64,000 nucleotides of DNA from Buttiauxella agrestis ATCC 33320 (GTDB lineage: Bacteria > Pseudomonadota > Gammaproteobacteria > Enterobacterales > Enterobacteriaceae). Made by a program: the position numbers and the translations under genes. The notes beneath the pieces were generated by a model that saw only the letters and a program-made list of their open reading frames with translations, made no database searches and was not told the DNA's origin. Every line of letters begins with the position of its first letter. Position 1 is the stretch's first letter. The stretch is taken from assembly GCF_000735355.1 (NCBI RefSeq), contig NZ_JMPI01000029.1, positions 62,001 to 126,000 on the forward strand. Reading direction: 5' to 3'. Positions 54,398 through 64,000 of this stretch are shown here, piece by piece.

Positions 54398-55389
54398 TGC
54401 CATTACTTGATATTCGAAATCTGACCATCGAATTTATGACATCCGAAGGTTGGGTTAAAGCGGTAGACCGCGTCAGTATGACCCTGAACGAAGGGGAAAT
54501 CCGCGGTTTAGTCGGCGAGTCTGGTTCAGGAAAAAGCCTGATTGCCAAAGCCATTTGCGGTGTCACCAAAGATAACTGGCGCGTCACCGCCGACCGTATG
54601 CGGTTTGACGACATCGACCTGCTACGCTTGAGTGGCCGCGAGCGTCGACGCCTGGTCGGCCATAACGTTTCGATGATTTTCCAGGAACCGCAATCGTGTC
54701 TGGATCCTTCAGAGCGAGTGGGCCGCCAGCTGACGCAGAATATTCCCGGCTGGACTTATAAGGGCCGCTGGTGGAAACGGTTTGGCTGGCGTAAACGCCG
54801 GGCGATAGAGCTGCTACACCGCGTCGGGATTAAAGATCACAAAGATGCGATGCGCAGTTATCCGTACGAACTGACCGACGGCGAATGCCAGAAAGTGATG
54901 ATTGCCATTGCGCTGGCGAATCAGCCACGTTTGTTGATTGCCGATGAGCCGACAAACGCCATGGAACCGACGACTCAACTCCAAATTTTCAAATTGCTCA
55001 CCCGTCTGAACCAGTACAACAACACCACGATTTTATTGATCAGCCACGACTTGCAGATGTTGAGCCAGTGGGCCGATAAAATTAACGTGATGTACTGCGG
55101 GCAAACGGTGGAGAGTGCCACAAGCGAAGATCTTATTGCCACGCCGCACCACCCGTATACCCAGGCGCTAATCCGCGCCATCCCGGACTTTGGTAGCCCG
55201 ATGCCGCCCAAAAGCCGACTGAATACCATGACGGGCGCGATCCCTTTACTGGAGCATTTACCGATGGGTTGCCGGCTCGGGCCGCGCTGCCCTTACGCAC
55301 AACGTGAATGCATCGAAACGCCACGTCTGATGGGGGCAAAAAACCATCTTTATGCCTGCCACTTCCCGCTGAATATGGAGAGTCAGTAA
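54397..55389 (+). CDS. sapD: SapD, ABC transporter ATPase
   Basis: The start at 54397 overlaps the sapC stop (TAATG) and gives 330 residues beginning [13 protein letters not shown], like the family; the longer frame from 54295 lies inside sapC. Walker A is GESGSGKSL and Walker [13 protein letters not shown]. The signature is [15 protein letters not shown] rather than LSGGQ, a degeneration also found in other SapD proteins. The C-terminal cysteine-rich [15 protein letters not shown] fits the oligopeptide-transporter ATPase tail. In E. coli SapD also affects Trk potassium uptake. Confidence 0.94.
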   Translation: MPLLDIRNLTIEFMTSEGWVKAVDRVSMTLNEGEIRGLVGESGSGKSLIAKAICGVTKDNWRVTADRMRFDDIDLLRLSGRERRRLVGHNVSMIFQEPQSCLDPSERVGRQLTQNIPGWTYKGRWWKRFGWRKRRAIELLHRVGIKDHKDAMRSYPYELTDGECQKVMIAIALANQPRLLIADEPTNAMEPTTQLQIFKLLTRLNQYNNTTILLISHDLQMLSQWADKINVMYCGQTVESATSEDLIATPHHPYTQALIRAIPDFGSPMPPKSRLNTMTGAIPLLEHLPMGCRLGPRCPYAQRECIETPRLMGAKNHLYACHFPLNMESQ

Positions 55390-56195
55390 TGGTCGAAACG
55401 CTGCTCGAAGTCCGTAATTTAAGTAAAACGTTTCGTTACCGTACGGGGCTGTTCCATCGTCAGCATGTTGACGCCGTCAAACCGCTGAGTTTCACCCTGC
55501 GAGAAAAACAGACGCTGGCGATTATCGGTGAGAACGGCTCAGGCAAATCAACGCTGGCGAAAATGCTCGCAGGGATGATTGAACCCACGACCGGCGAGAT
55601 GGTGATCGACGACCATTTACTGCATTACGGCGACTATACCTACCGTAGCCAGCATATTCGCATGATTTTCCAGGACCCAAGCACGTCGCTTAATCCGCGC
55701 CAGCGTATTTCGCAGATCCTCGATTTCCCGCTGCGACTGAATACAGACCTGGAGCCGGAAGCGCGAAATAAGCAGATTATCGAAACGCTACGCATGGTCG
55801 GTTTGCTGCCCGATCATGCCAGTTATTACCCGCACATGCTCGCGCCTGGTCAAAAACAGCGTCTGGGTCTGGCGCGTGCGTTAATTCTGCGCCCGAAAGT
55901 GATTATTGCCGATGAAGCGCTGGCTTCACTCGATATGTCGATGCGTTCGCAACTGATCAACCTAATGCTTGAACTTCAGGAAAAACAGGGCATTGCCTAT
56001 ATTTACGTGACTCAACATATCGGGATGATGAAACACATCAGCGACCAGGTAATGGTGATGCATCAGGGTGAAGTCGTTGAGCGTGGCAGCACGGCGGATG
56101 TTCTCGCCTCGCCACTGCATGATTTAACCAAACGCCTGATTACCAGCCACTTTGGTGAAGCACTGACGGCGGATGCATGGCGAAAAGATCGCTAG
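55389..56195 (+). CDS. sapF: SapF, ABC transporter ATPase
   Basis: The start at 55389 overlaps the sapD stop (TAATG); the product has 268 residues. Walker A is GENGSGKSTLAKML, signature LAPGQKQRLGLARAL (a variant of LSGGQ), Walker B VIIADEALASLD with Glu replaced in the usual DE-P context by DEA, and H-loop YVTQHIGMM. It pairs with SapD to power SapBC. It is the last gene of the operon; a REP element follows. Confidence 0.94.
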   Translation: MVETLLEVRNLSKTFRYRTGLFHRQHVDAVKPLSFTLREKQTLAIIGENGSGKSTLAKMLAGMIEPTTGEMVIDDHLLHYGDYTYRSQHIRMIFQDPSTSLNPRQRISQILDFPLRLNTDLEPEARNKQIIETLRMVGLLPDHASYYPHMLAPGQKQRLGLARALILRPKVIIADEALASLDMSMRSQLINLMLELQEKQGIAYIYVTQHIGMMKHISDQVMVMHQGEVVERGSTADVLASPLHDLTKRLITSHFGEALTADAWRKDR

Positions 56196-56210
56196 TTATC
56201 AGGGAAGTAA

Positions 56211-56243
56211 GTCGGATGGCGCTTCGCTTATCCGACCTACAAA
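56211..56243. repeat. REP element after sapF
   Basis: GTCGGATGGCGCTTCGCTTA followed by TCCGACCTACAAAA is a standard enterobacterial REP unit with a GTCGGAT/ATCCGAC stem, between convergent sapF and the SRPBCC gene. Confidence 0.88.
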
Positions 56244-56250
56244 ACTCATC

Positions 56251-56658
56251 TCAACTTTTTGCCTCAACATACCGCGCAAAATTATCCAGAATCGCCTGCC
56301 AGCCGTTCTTCTGGTGTTCAACGGGGTATTGTTGATCCGGGTCGAAATCCAGACGCACCTCTACGCCATCGGCGGTTTGAGTAAATTCCACTTTCGCTTC
56401 GCGATCTCCGAAGGTGTACTCAATGAGTTGTAGCGGCACAATGCGGGTATAAACTCCAGAAAAATCAAACCCCATGCTGCCGTCTTTAGCTTCCATGCGG
56501 AATGAAAACGCCCCGCCTTCTCTGAAATCAGCGGCTGCCGTTGGCGTGTGCCAGTCGGGTGAAGCGGTGTTCCATTGCTTAACATCTTCCGGATTGATGT
56601 AGGCCTGCCAGACTTTTTCAACTGGCGCTTTAACGCGAGTTTCAACAGTAATTTTCAT
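56251..56658 (-). CDS. SRPBCC-family (AHSA1-like) protein
   Basis: From the ATG at 56658 (GGAG upstream) the protein has 135 residues. It is a START-like fold: ITVETRVKAPVEKVWQAYIN at the start, DWHTPTAAADFREGGAFSFR in the middle and YPVEHQKNGWQAILDNFARY at the end, all typical of the Hsp90-ATPase-activator-homologue group. These proteins bind small hydrophobic ligands; no substrate is known for this one. It is not part of an operon. Confidence 0.82.
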   Translation of the reverse strand: MKITVETRVKAPVEKVWQAYINPEDVKQWNTASPDWHTPTAAADFREGGAFSFRMEAKDGSMGFDFSGVYTRIVPLQLIEYTFGDREAKVEFTQTADGVEVRLDFDPDQQYPVEHQKNGWQAILDNFARYVEAKS

Positions 56659-56916
56659 CAATACTCTCCGGTTTTTCTGTTTCCAGGGTGAGATTTAAGT
56701 TTACTGCGTCTTTTATATTTTGCTTTAGCGTGAACGTAACAGGAATGACCTCTGGCGACGTGATAACCAGTTAACCGGAGCCAGAAAAATAAGCTGACAC
56801 AACAGGCGCTGAGTGGGATATAATTTCACTTTCGTGTTGAAAAATTGTGACGAATCAATCGTAAGCTTATGATTGTTAAGTCATAAAATTAGCAGAAACT
56901 ATAAGGATTCAAAGCT

Positions 56917-57708
56917 ATGGGTTTTCTTACCGGTAAACGCATTCTGATCACTGGCGTCGCCAGTAAACTCTCCATTGCCTACGGTATCGCACAGGCTATG
57001 CACCGCGAAGGTGCTGAACTGGCTTTCACTTACCAGAATGAAAAACTGAAAGGCCGTGTAGAAGGTTTTGCTGCGGATCTGGGTTCAAGCCTGGTTCTGC
57101 CGTGCGACGTGGCAGAAGATGCAAGCATCGACGCGATGTTTGCTGAGCTTGCGAAAAGCTGGCCGAAGTTTGACGGTTTCGTTCACTCAATTGGCTTCGC
57201 ACCAGGCGACCAGTTAGATGGCGATTACGTGAATGCAGTTACCCGCGAAGGCTTCAAAATTGCTCACGACATCAGCTCCTACAGCTTTGTAGCAATGGCT
57301 AAAGTTTGCCGTGAAATGCTGAACCCTGGTTCTGCACTGCTGACTCTGTCTTACCTGGGCGCTGAGCGTGCTATCCCTAACTACAACGTTATGGGTCTGG
57401 CTAAAGCGTCTCTGGAAGCTAACGTGCGCTATATGGCGAACGCGATGGGTCCAGAAGGCGTGCGTGTGAACGCGATTTCTGCGGGTCCAATCCGTACTCT
57501 GGCGGCATCTGGCATTAAAGATTTCCGTAAAATGCTGTCACATTGCGAAGCGGTAACGCCTATTCGTCGTACCGTGACCATTGAAGATGTGGGCAACTCA
57601 GCAGCATTCCTGTGCTCTGATCTGTCTGCCGGTGTTTCCGGTGAAGTCCTGCACGTTGACGGCGGCTTCAGCATCGCTGCAATGAACGAACTGGAACTGA
57701 AAGACTAA
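56917..57708 (+). CDS. fabI: FabI, enoyl-ACP reductase
   Basis: This 263-residue short-chain dehydrogenase family enzyme reduces enoyl-ACP with NADH in the last step of each fatty acid elongation cycle. [20 protein letters not shown] is the cofactor opening; the catalytic Tyr-x6-Lys lies in [18 protein letters not shown], and [18 protein letters not shown] is the substrate loop. It is the target of triclosan; the Gly in GVASKLS whose change gives resistance is wild type. A strong terminator follows. Confidence 0.97.
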   Translation: MGFLTGKRILITGVASKLSIAYGIAQAMHREGAELAFTYQNEKLKGRVEGFAADLGSSLVLPCDVAEDASIDAMFAELAKSWPKFDGFVHSIGFAPGDQLDGDYVNAVTREGFKIAHDISSYSFVAMAKVCREMLNPGSALLTLSYLGAERAIPNYNVMGLAKASLEANVRYMANAMGPEGVRVNAISAGPIRTLAASGIKDFRKMLSHCEAVTPIRRTVTIEDVGNSAAFLCSDLSAGVSGEVLHVDGGFSIAAMNELELKD

Positions 57709-57718
57709 TTCCGTTCGC

Positions 57719-57755
57719 AACGGGGCGGCGTTCGTCCGCCCTGTTCTTCTTTTCC
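57719..57755 (+). terminator. Terminator of fabI
   Basis: GGGCGG (57723-57728) pairs with CCGCCC (57736-57741), extended by AACG/TGTT, and is followed by CTTCTTTTCC. Confidence 0.85.
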
Positions 57756-57897
57756 TCTCTGGCAGTTATTCTTTTCTGATATTTGTTATCTCCTATCATT
57801 CTTTTGTCGTGTTCCGTGGTTACGCCAGGATAAAGCAGCTAACCAGGCCGTCAGGTGTTTTACCCGGGCTTGTAAACTCTTTGACCAAGGAACGACC

Positions 57898-59055
57898 ATG
57901 GAACAACGCCGAATCTCTGGCAAAGGCCACTGGTATCATGAAACTCAATCCAGCCGCAGCGACGCCGTATTACCGTTAGTTCCTGAGGCCGCATTCATTC
58001 AGGACCGCTTTTTGCTCGACCTGGCGCTCAGTATTGAGCAACGTACGACTGAAGCAGACTGGCTTTGCGTCGCGCGCAATGCCGCTGAATGTTTGCTCCC
58101 GGAAAGCACCCCTGTTACGCGCTTGAACACGCTAAGTTGCTATGACCGTCTGAGTACAGCTCTGACTGTCGCCCAGGTTTACGGCGTTCAGCGTCTGTGT
58201 AACCACTATGCCGCCCGCCTTGCCCCGCAACCGGGTCCTGACTCCTCCCGCGAGAGCAATCGTCGCCTGACGCAGATCACGCAGTACGCTCGCCAACTGG
58301 CCAGTCAGCCTACGTTAATTGATGACAATTCGCGCCAGCAGCTCGATGAAGTCGCGCTCTCAATAAATGACATCGTTACGTTTAATCAACTGATTGGCTT
58401 TATCGGTTTTCAGGCCCGCGTGATTGCTGTGTTTCAGGCGCTCCAGGGGCTTCCTGTACGCTGGTTGCCGGGTCTTGATATGCAACAGGACGCCAGTGCA
58501 GAGTTATTCCTCGAAGGTGATAAATCCTGGCAGCCCGCTTTGCCTGCGGTAGAACAGCGCTATGCCAATAGCCAACAATTAGAGGCACTCAATTTCAGTG
58601 AACCTCAGCAAGCGTTACGAGACTTAAGCGGATTGTTGGCAAACGATGTCTCAGCGCTTCACGCATTGAGCCAGTTGACCCGATTATTTTGCCTGCCGAC
58701 AGCTCAGGCTAATGACGATACGATTCTGGTTGGGCTGTTGACCGCACGCATTAATGGCAGCGTGAGTTGCTTTACAGATTTTGCACTTGCCTGGCGTGGT
58801 GAAAGTCATCTGCCAGAAACCATGCGCAATGGTGAAAGAGCGTTACAGGCGTGGTGCCATAACCACCCGCGTGAACGGGCAATCATCCAGGCTGTGCGTG
58901 TGTTAACGCGATCGCCTGGCAGCTTTAGCGCCGCCCAGCTTCAACCCTTGTACGAGCAGGGTTTTAATGAGCATGACATTGTAAAATTACTTGTCAGTTC
59001 AGGGCTATACGGCTGGTTGAATCGGCTAAAAATCGGGCTGGGTAATGCCAGTTAA
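57898..59055 (+). CDS. Tandem AhpD-like / CMD-domain protein
   Basis: The 385-residue protein appears to contain two AhpD-like (carboxymuconolactone decarboxylase fold) units: one around residues 75-185 (CYDRLSTALTVAQVYGVQRL and INDIVTFNQLIGFIGFQARV) and one around 235-380 (ending EHDIVKLLVSSGLYGWLNRL). The C-x-x-C redox pair of AhpD is absent from both, so it is not a standard peroxidase of that type. Related proteins are annotated as CMD-domain proteins; no function is known to me. It lies between fabI and rnb. The start is preceded by AAGGA. Confidence 0.6.
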   Translation: MEQRRISGKGHWYHETQSSRSDAVLPLVPEAAFIQDRFLLDLALSIEQRTTEADWLCVARNAAECLLPESTPVTRLNTLSCYDRLSTALTVAQVYGVQRLCNHYAARLAPQPGPDSSRESNRRLTQITQYARQLASQPTLIDDNSRQQLDEVALSINDIVTFNQLIGFIGFQARVIAVFQALQGLPVRWLPGLDMQQDASAELFLEGDKSWQPALPAVEQRYANSQQLEALNFSEPQQALRDLSGLLANDVSALHALSQLTRLFCLPTAQANDDTILVGLLTARINGSVSCFTDFALAWRGESHLPETMRNGERALQAWCHNHPRERAIIQAVRVLTRSPGSFSAAQLQPLYEQGFNEHDIVKLLVSSGLYGWLNRLKIGLGNAS

Positions 59056-59074
59056 GCATGAGCTAACACGTGCT

Positions 59075-59101
59075 TTTGCGGCAAACAGCGCTTGCCGCAA
59101 A
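59075..59101. terminator. Strong hairpin upstream of rnb
   Basis: TTTGCGGCAA (59075-59084) pairs perfectly with TTGCCGCAAA (59092-59101) around a 7-nt loop, 19 bases after the CMD-domain gene stop and 55 before rnb. No T-run follows. It may be a terminator without U-tract or a structure in the rnb leader. Confidence 0.6.
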
Positions 59102-59156
59102 GGGTGGTTTCGCGTAAAACTGTCAGCCGCTCTTTTGGCCACGAAAACTAAAAAAC

Positions 59157-61091
59157 ATGTTCCAGGATAATCCGCTGCTCGCGCAGCTTAAACAGCAACT
59201 GCATTCCCAAACTCCACGCGTTGAAGGCGTGGTTAAAGGCACGGAAAAAGGCTTTGGCTTCCTCGAAGTGGATTCCCAGAAAAGTTACTTTATTCCGCCA
59301 CCGCAGATGAAAAAAGTGATGCACGGTGACCGCGTGAGCGCGGTGATTCATACCGAAAAGGACCGCGAAATCGCTGAGCCAGAAGAGCTTATCGAACCGT
59401 TCCTCAGCCGGTTTGTTGGCCGTGTGCAACGTAAAGACGACCGTCTGACAATTGTTCCGGACCACCCATTACTGCGCGATGCGATTCAGTGTCGAGCTGA
59501 CCGTAACGTCACCCATGATTTCCAGAATGGTGACTGGGCCGTCGCAGAGATGAAGCGCCATCCGTTGAAAGGGGATCGCGGTTTCTATGCTGATTTGACT
59601 CAATTCATCACTTCCGGTGACGATCACCTTGCACCATGGTGGGTGACACTGTCACGCCACAATCTTGAGCGTGAAGCGCCTAATGGCGTAGCGACTGAAA
59701 TGCTCGATGAAGGCCTGGTGCGTGAAGATTTAACCGCCCTGGATTTTGTCACCATTGATAGCGCTAGCACCGAAGATATGGATGATGCGCTGTTTGTTGA
59801 AGAACTTGCCGACGGCAAACTGCAACTGACCGTCGCGATTGCCGATCCAACCGCCTGGATTGAAGAAGGCAGCAAGCTTGACGATATCGCGAAAGTTCGC
59901 GCCTTCACAAACTACTTGCCGGGCTTCAACATCCCGATGCTGCCACGCGAATTGTCGGACGATTTATGTTCGCTGCGCCCTAATGTCACGCGCCCTGTTG
60001 TGGCTTGCCGCATGGTTATCGCGCAGGACGGTAGCATCGAGAGCGAGATTAACTTCTTCGTCGCCACCATCGAATCAAAAGCCAAACTGGCATATGACGA
60101 TGTGTCCGACTGGTTAGAAGAAAAAGGCGACTGGCAGCCACCATCTGACGCCATAGCTAAACAAATTCGCCTGCTCGAGCGTGTTTGCCTGAGCCGTGCT
60201 GACTGGCGCCGCACTCACGCGTTGGTGTTTAAAGACCGCCCAGATTACCGCTTTGTATTAGGCGAGAAAGGCGAAGTGCTGGATATCGTTTCCGAGCCAC
60301 GTCGTATCGCTAACCGCATCGTTGAAGAATCAATGATTGCGGCAAACGTCTGTGCGGCCATCGTGCTACGTGAAAAACTTGGTTTCGGCGTTTATAACGT
60401 CCACACCGGTTTTGACCCGGCAAACATCGAACAACTTGCCACGATGCTGCAAGGCCATGGCCTTGAAGTTAACGCGCAGGAAGTGCTGACGCTTAACGGT
60501 TTCTGCAAACTGCGCCGCGAACTTGATGCACAGCCAACCGGATTCCTTGATAGTCGTATTCGTCGTTATCAGTCGTTTGCTGAAATCAGTACCGAGCCGG
60601 GTCCGCATTACGGTTTGGGTCTTGAAGCTTACGCCACCTGGACTTCACCGATTCGTAAATACGGCGATATGATTAACCATCGCCTGCTAAAAGCGATTAT
60701 CAAAGGTGAAACGGCATCACGTCCGCAAGATGAAATTACGGTACAAATGGCAGAACGCCGCCGTCTGAACCGCATGGCTGAACGTGATGTTGGCGACTGG
60801 CTGTATGCTCGTTTCCTGCAAGATAAAGCGGGAACGGATACCAAATTTGCCGCAGAGATTATTGATGTCAGCCGTGGCGGAATGCGTGTTCGCCTGATTG
60901 ATAACGGTGCGGTTGCCTTTATCCCTGCCCCGTTTATTCACTCAGTGCGTGATGAAATGGTGTGCAGCCAGGAATTAGGCACTGTGCAAATCAAGGGCGA
61001 AGTGGCTTACAAAGTCACTGACGTGATTGATGTCACCATCGCGGAAGTTCGTATGGAAACCCGCAGCGTGATAGCTCGCCCCGCTGCCTGA
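59157..61091 (+). CDS. rnb: Rnb, exoribonuclease II
   Basis: This 644-residue enzyme has two N-terminal cold-shock/S1-like domains (residues 1-180), the RNB catalytic domain with [15 protein letters not shown] carrying the acidic metal-binding cluster (Asp201, Asp207, Asp209, Asp210 in E. coli numbering) and [20 protein letters not shown], and a C-terminal S1 domain ([20 protein letters not shown]). It degrades single-stranded RNA from the 3' end. Length equals E. coli RNase II. Confidence 0.97.
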   Translation: MFQDNPLLAQLKQQLHSQTPRVEGVVKGTEKGFGFLEVDSQKSYFIPPPQMKKVMHGDRVSAVIHTEKDREIAEPEELIEPFLSRFVGRVQRKDDRLTIVPDHPLLRDAIQCRADRNVTHDFQNGDWAVAEMKRHPLKGDRGFYADLTQFITSGDDHLAPWWVTLSRHNLEREAPNGVATEMLDEGLVREDLTALDFVTIDSASTEDMDDALFVEELADGKLQLTVAIADPTAWIEEGSKLDDIAKVRAFTNYLPGFNIPMLPRELSDDLCSLRPNVTRPVVACRMVIAQDGSIESEINFFVATIESKAKLAYDDVSDWLEEKGDWQPPSDAIAKQIRLLERVCLSRADWRRTHALVFKDRPDYRFVLGEKGEVLDIVSEPRRIANRIVEESMIAANVCAAIVLREKLGFGVYNVHTGFDPANIEQLATMLQGHGLEVNAQEVLTLNGFCKLRRELDAQPTGFLDSRIRRYQSFAEISTEPGPHYGLGLEAYATWTSPIRKYGDMINHRLLKAIIKGETASRPQDEITVQMAERRRLNRMAERDVGDWLYARFLQDKAGTDTKFAAEIIDVSRGGMRVRLIDNGAVAFIPAPFIHSVRDEMVCSQELGTVQIKGEVAYKVTDVIDVTIAEVRMETRSVIARPAA

Positions 61092-61114
61092 TATCAAGTT
61101 TGTGAACCATCGTT

Positions 61115-61146
61115 AAAAAGCTGAACTTTATGTTCAGCTTTTTTTG
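61115..61146 (+). terminator. Terminator of rnb
   Basis: AAAAAGCTGAAC (61115-61126) pairs with GTTCAGCTTTTT (61132-61143) around a 5-nt loop and ends in a run of T. Confidence 0.92.
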
Positions 61147-61388
61147 ATTTCTTTCACGGTTACTGATTTACAGTTAATAATCACAACTGGGAAATGATTA
61201 GCGTTATGACTCCTTTTTTCCGGTTTTAACTCACGGAAAGTCACCAATCTAAAGGCGAAGATTCAGATTTCTCACATCTTCTGCAAAAACAATGTCTTTT
61301 ACTCACGGTTGTCACTTTAAGATCGGTTTTATATTGCTAATATAAATAAGAGACTGGCACGCTATGTCGGCCCCGTTCAGGAGAGAGC

Positions 61389-63380
61389 ATGAAAGACGAT
61401 TTGGAGCAGAATCTGCTCTACCGTTATTTAGGGACAACCAGCCCATACTGGCGTTTGCCGAACGATAGCAATGCGTTGCAATTAGCAGCAAGCGAAAGTT
61501 CAGACGTCAGCCAGGTCGTCGCTCTTGAGCCAGAGCAGGCAGACCAAATCCGCCAGATGACGGTTATCACCTCCAGCGTCACGCTCTCTATTTCACTGTT
61601 CGGCAGTGAGGTTCCTGTGCATTTGGTGGGGCGCAAAGTCTCGAAGAAAGAGTGGGCTGGCACGGCATCCGCCTGGAATGACACCCCTTCTGTCGCGCGC
61701 GATTTGGTTCAGGGACTCTCCTTTGCCGAGCAGGTCGTTTCCGAGGCAAATTCAGTCATCGTGATTCTTGACCGCTTGGGGAATATTCAGCGTTTCAATC
61801 GCTTGAGCGAAGAATATACCGGACTGAAAGAACAAGAAGTCATTGGCCAAAACGTCTTTAAACTTTTTATGAGCCGCAGCGAGGCTGCCGCTTCGAAACG
61901 AAATATCAGCGGCTTCTTCCGTAACGGGAATTCTTATGAGGTCGAGCGTTGGGTAAAAACCCGTAAAGGCCAGCGCCTGTTTTTGTTTCGCAATAAATTC
62001 GTCCACAGTGGCAGCGGCAAAAACGAAATCTATCTGATTTGCTCGGGTACTGACATTACCGAAGAACGCCGCTCTCAGGAGCGACTGCGTGTTCTGGCGA
62101 ATACCGATACCATCACAGGCCTCCCCAATCGCAATGCCATCAACGATTTAATCACTGCTGCCATTGAGAATCGCGCTGATACTCAAGTGGGCATTGTTTA
62201 TCTTGATCTCGATAACTTTAAAAAAGTGAATGACGCCTACGGGCACATGTTCGGCGATCAGCTGTTACAGGCGGTGTCGCTGGCCATTCTCAGCTGCCTT
62301 GATGAAGGGCAGATTCTGGCGCGCCTCGGTGGCGATGAGTTTATCGTTCTGGCAACGGATACTTCTCAGGCGGCACTTGAAGCCATGTCGTCTCGTATTC
62401 TGACTCGCCTGAAACAGCCATTCCGCATTGGGCTGATTGAGGTTTACACCGGTTGTTCATTAGGGATTTCGTTGGCACCACAGCATGGTGAAGATAGAGA
62501 AAGTGTTATCCGGAATGCCGATACCGCAATGTACACCGCCAAAGAGGGCGGCCGCGGTAAATTCTGCGTGTTCTCGCCTGAGATGAACCAGCGTGTTTTT
62601 GAATATCTGTGGCTCGATACCAACCTGCGCAAAGCGCTGGAGAACGACCAACTGGTGATTCACTATCAGCCAAAGATGACCTGGCGTGGTGAAGTCCGAA
62701 GTCTGGAAGCGCTGGTGCGCTGGCAGTCACCGGAGCGCGGGTTAATTCCGCCGCTGGATTTTATCTCTTATGCCGAAGAATCGGGTTTGATTGTCCCGCT
62801 TGGCCGTTGGGTGATGTTGAGTGTGGTTCAGCAAGTGGCGAAATGGCGCGATAAAGGCATTAATTTGCGCGTTGCGGTGAACGTTTCTGCACGCCAGTTA
62901 GCCGATCAAACTATCTTCAGCGACCTCAAGCAAGCGCTGAAAGATCTCAACTTTGAGTACTGCCCGATTGATGTGGAACTGACCGAAAGCTGTCTGATTG
63001 AAAATGAAGAACTCGCCCTTTCCGTTATCCAGCAATTCAGCCGTTTGGGTGCGCAGGTACATCTGGATGATTTTGGAACCGGTTATTCTTCACTGTCTCA
63101 GCTTGCGCGCTTTCCAATAGATGCGATTAAACTCGACCAAAGTTTTGTTCGCGACATTCACAAACAATCAGTATCGCAATCGCTGGTGCGAGCAATCGTT
63201 GCCGTTGCGCAGGCGCTGAATTTACAGGTGATTGCTGAAGGTGTTGAAAACCAAAAAGAAGACGCCTTTCTGACTAAGAATGGCGTCAACGAACGGCAGG
63301 GTTATTTATTTGCTAAACCGATGCCCGCTGCCGTATTCGAGCGTTGGTTAAAGCGATATCTCGCCAGAACAGCGCGATAG
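61389..63380 (+). CDS. pdeR: PdeR, c-di-GMP phosphodiesterase (PAS-GGDEF-EAL)
   Basis: This 663-residue protein (E. coli 661) has a PAS domain (about 110-230, [20 protein letters not shown]), a GGDEF domain with [14 protein letters not shown], and an EAL domain with [20 protein letters not shown] and [20 protein letters not shown]. In E. coli PdeR is a trigger enzyme that binds DgcM and MlrA and holds back csgD and curli expression when c-di-GMP is low. It follows rnb, as in E. coli, after a terminator and a 240-base promoter region. Confidence 0.96.
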   Translation: MKDDLEQNLLYRYLGTTSPYWRLPNDSNALQLAASESSDVSQVVALEPEQADQIRQMTVITSSVTLSISLFGSEVPVHLVGRKVSKKEWAGTASAWNDTPSVARDLVQGLSFAEQVVSEANSVIVILDRLGNIQRFNRLSEEYTGLKEQEVIGQNVFKLFMSRSEAAASKRNISGFFRNGNSYEVERWVKTRKGQRLFLFRNKFVHSGSGKNEIYLICSGTDITEERRSQERLRVLANTDTITGLPNRNAINDLITAAIENRADTQVGIVYLDLDNFKKVNDAYGHMFGDQLLQAVSLAILSCLDEGQILARLGGDEFIVLATDTSQAALEAMSSRILTRLKQPFRIGLIEVYTGCSLGISLAPQHGEDRESVIRNADTAMYTAKEGGRGKFCVFSPEMNQRVFEYLWLDTNLRKALENDQLVIHYQPKMTWRGEVRSLEALVRWQSPERGLIPPLDFISYAEESGLIVPLGRWVMLSVVQQVAKWRDKGINLRVAVNVSARQLADQTIFSDLKQALKDLNFEYCPIDVELTESCLIENEELALSVIQQFSRLGAQVHLDDFGTGYSSLSQLARFPIDAIKLDQSFVRDIHKQSVSQSLVRAIVAVAQALNLQVIAEGVENQKEDAFLTKNGVNERQGYLFAKPMPAAVFERWLKRYLARTAR

Positions 63381-63387
63381 TTTGATC

Positions 63388-63418
63388 TAGCCAGGCAAGC
63401 CTGGCTATTTCCTTTTTG
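63388..63418 (+). terminator. Terminator of pdeR overlapping the convergent gene end
   Basis: TAGCCAGG (63388-63395) pairs with CCTGGCTA (63400-63407) around CAAG and is followed by TTTCCTTTTT. It overlaps the last codons of the convergent CMD gene. Confidence 0.8.
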
Positions 63419-63779
63419 CAAAGACCTCTTTAGCAGCAAATATCCCATTCAGTGCGCAAGGAAACCCCGCGTAAACTGCCATCTGCATGATCACTTCAAT
63501 GACTTCCTGCTCTGTACAGCCGACATTAAGCGCACCTTCGATATGCACTTTGAGTTGTGGCGTGGCGTTACCCAGTGCGGTAAGTGCGGCAACCACCGCA
63601 ATTTCACGGGACTTTAAATCCAGCCCCGGCCTTGAATAGATATCGCCAAAAGGAAATTCAATCAGCAGGCGGGCAAAATCTGGCGCAATGTCGCTCAGGC
63701 TGTTGATGACGTGTTCCCCGGCGTGACCGTCCACTTCTTTTAATTTCGCAAGCCCACGTAAATAGCGTTCATTTTCCAT
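63405..63779 (-). CDS. Carboxymuconolactone decarboxylase-family protein
   Basis: This 124-residue single AhpD-like domain protein contains LDLKSREIAVVAALTALGNA, QLKVHIEGALNVGCTEQEVI and EVIMQMAVYAGFPCALNGIF. These match the 4-carboxymuconolactone decarboxylase group (His of VHIEGAL is the candidate catalytic residue), but no aromatic degradation genes lie nearby in the window, so the actual substrate is open. It is divergent from a LysR regulator that probably controls it. Confidence 0.85.
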   Translation of the reverse strand: MENERYLRGLAKLKEVDGHAGEHVINSLSDIAPDFARLLIEFPFGDIYSRPGLDLKSREIAVVAALTALGNATPQLKVHIEGALNVGCTEQEVIEVIMQMAVYAGFPCALNGIFAAKEVFAKRK

Positions 63780-63853
63780 TTTTCATTCCTTAACGTTGTG
63801 TGATGAACGCACTGTAAATTCTGCCGGGCTATGCATCCAATACCCTTTTTGTG

Positions 63854-63868
63854 ATACCTTTTTGGTAT
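63854..63868. promoter_or_regulatory. Palindrome at the start of the LysR gene
   Basis: ATACC-TTTTT-GGTAT is a perfect 5-5-5 inverted repeat (T-N11-A type) that overlaps the LysR start codon; an additional ATACCC half-site lies at 63840. A LysR protein bound here would block its own expression and could affect the divergent CMD gene. Confidence 0.5.
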
Positions 63869-64000
63869 GAATGAATCTATAGATTTACGCCAGTTTCGTT
63901 ACTTTCTCGCGGTATGTGAAGAGCTCAACTTCAGCCGCGCCGCATTGCGTCTGCATATTTCGCAGCCACCGTTAAGCAGGCAGATTCATCAGCTCGAAGA
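63867..64000 (+). CDS. LysR-family transcriptional regulator (5' part only)
   Basis: The first 44 codons are present; the gene runs off the right edge. [40 protein letters not shown] is a typical LysR helix-turn-helix. It is divergent from the CMD-family gene with 87 bases between, the usual layout of a LysR regulator and its target. The ligand cannot be inferred from this part. Confidence 0.92.
   Translation, partial: MNESIDLRQFRYFLAVCEELNFSRAALRLHISQPPLSRQIHQLE

Noticed and set aside
61424-62730. Minus-strand frames opposite pdeR
   Set aside because: Antisense shadows of a well-matched PAS-GGDEF-EAL gene.

Overview
The window is chromosomal DNA from a member of the Enterobacteriaceae. Almost every gene has a close Escherichia coli counterpart, and long blocks keep E. 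coli order (mppA-mpaA-ycjG-tpx-tyrR-ycjFX-ycjW-ompG-ycjVUTSRQPONM-psp-sap-fabI-rnb-pdeR; ttcA-fnrS-zntB). The interspersed cargo and the local order do not match E. coli K-12, so I place it in a related genus of the Kluyvera/Buttiauxella/Lelliottia kind without being able to name it. E. coli comparisons are from memory, not from a search.

Layout. 1-4 kb: the 5' part of ydcS, then small cargo (VOC protein, ParD/RelE-type toxin-antitoxin pair, GNAT acetyltransferase) ending at the MocR regulator ydcR. 4.1-6.6 kb: a three-gene cyanide-insensitive (CIO) bd oxidase operon divergent from ydcR, with a perfect 12-bp inverted repeat between them. 6.7-12.3 kb: ybcH-nfrA-nfrB, the c-di-GMP-controlled exopolysaccharide/phage N4 receptor system. 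12.6-19.9 kb: emrE-like pump, a small secreted protein, frmRA formaldehyde detoxification, cho nuclease, a deletion scar made of two gene remnants, cybB, an intact gapC, and dbpA. 20-25.3 kb: Bor-like lipoprotein, a small secreted protein, a tRNA-like element, ttcA, a proline-rich mini-protein, FnrS sRNA, zntB, a membrane diguanylate cyclase and a YoaK-like 32-aa peptide. 25.4-31.2 kb: murein peptide recycling (mppA, mpaA, ycjG), tpx and tyrR. 31.3-33.8 kb: ycjF-ycjX. 34-47.8 kb: the YcjW-linked glucoside/guloside catabolic cluster with its ABC importer and the OmpG porin. 47.9-50.7 kb: phage-shock genes pspDCBA and divergent pspF. 50.9-56.2 kb: sapABCDF. 56.2-64 kb: SRPBCC protein, fabI, an AhpD-like protein, rnb, pdeR, a carboxymuconolactone-decarboxylase-like protein, and the start of a LysR regulator.

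How genes work together. NfrB makes and NfrA exports a glycan under c-di-GMP control; the window also carries one cyclase and the PdeR phosphodiesterase. MppA, MpaA and YcjG form a murein tripeptide uptake and breakdown route. OmpG, YcjNOP and YcjV would import a glucoside, YcjS/R/Q interconvert gulosides and glucosides through 3-keto intermediates, YcjM and YcjT phosphorolyse, and YcjU handles the sugar phosphate. FrmR represses frmA until formaldehyde appears. PspF with sigma54 drives psp.

I found no prophage, insertion sequence or CRISPR array. The most unusual items are a tRNA-like element with a six-nucleotide anticodon loop beside the tRNA thiolase gene ttcA, a deletion scar that removed both 5' ends of a regulator/transporter pair, a proline-rich 50-aa protein, a TyrR with a partial GAFTGA-like insertion, and two identical 16-bp boxes in the ycj cluster.
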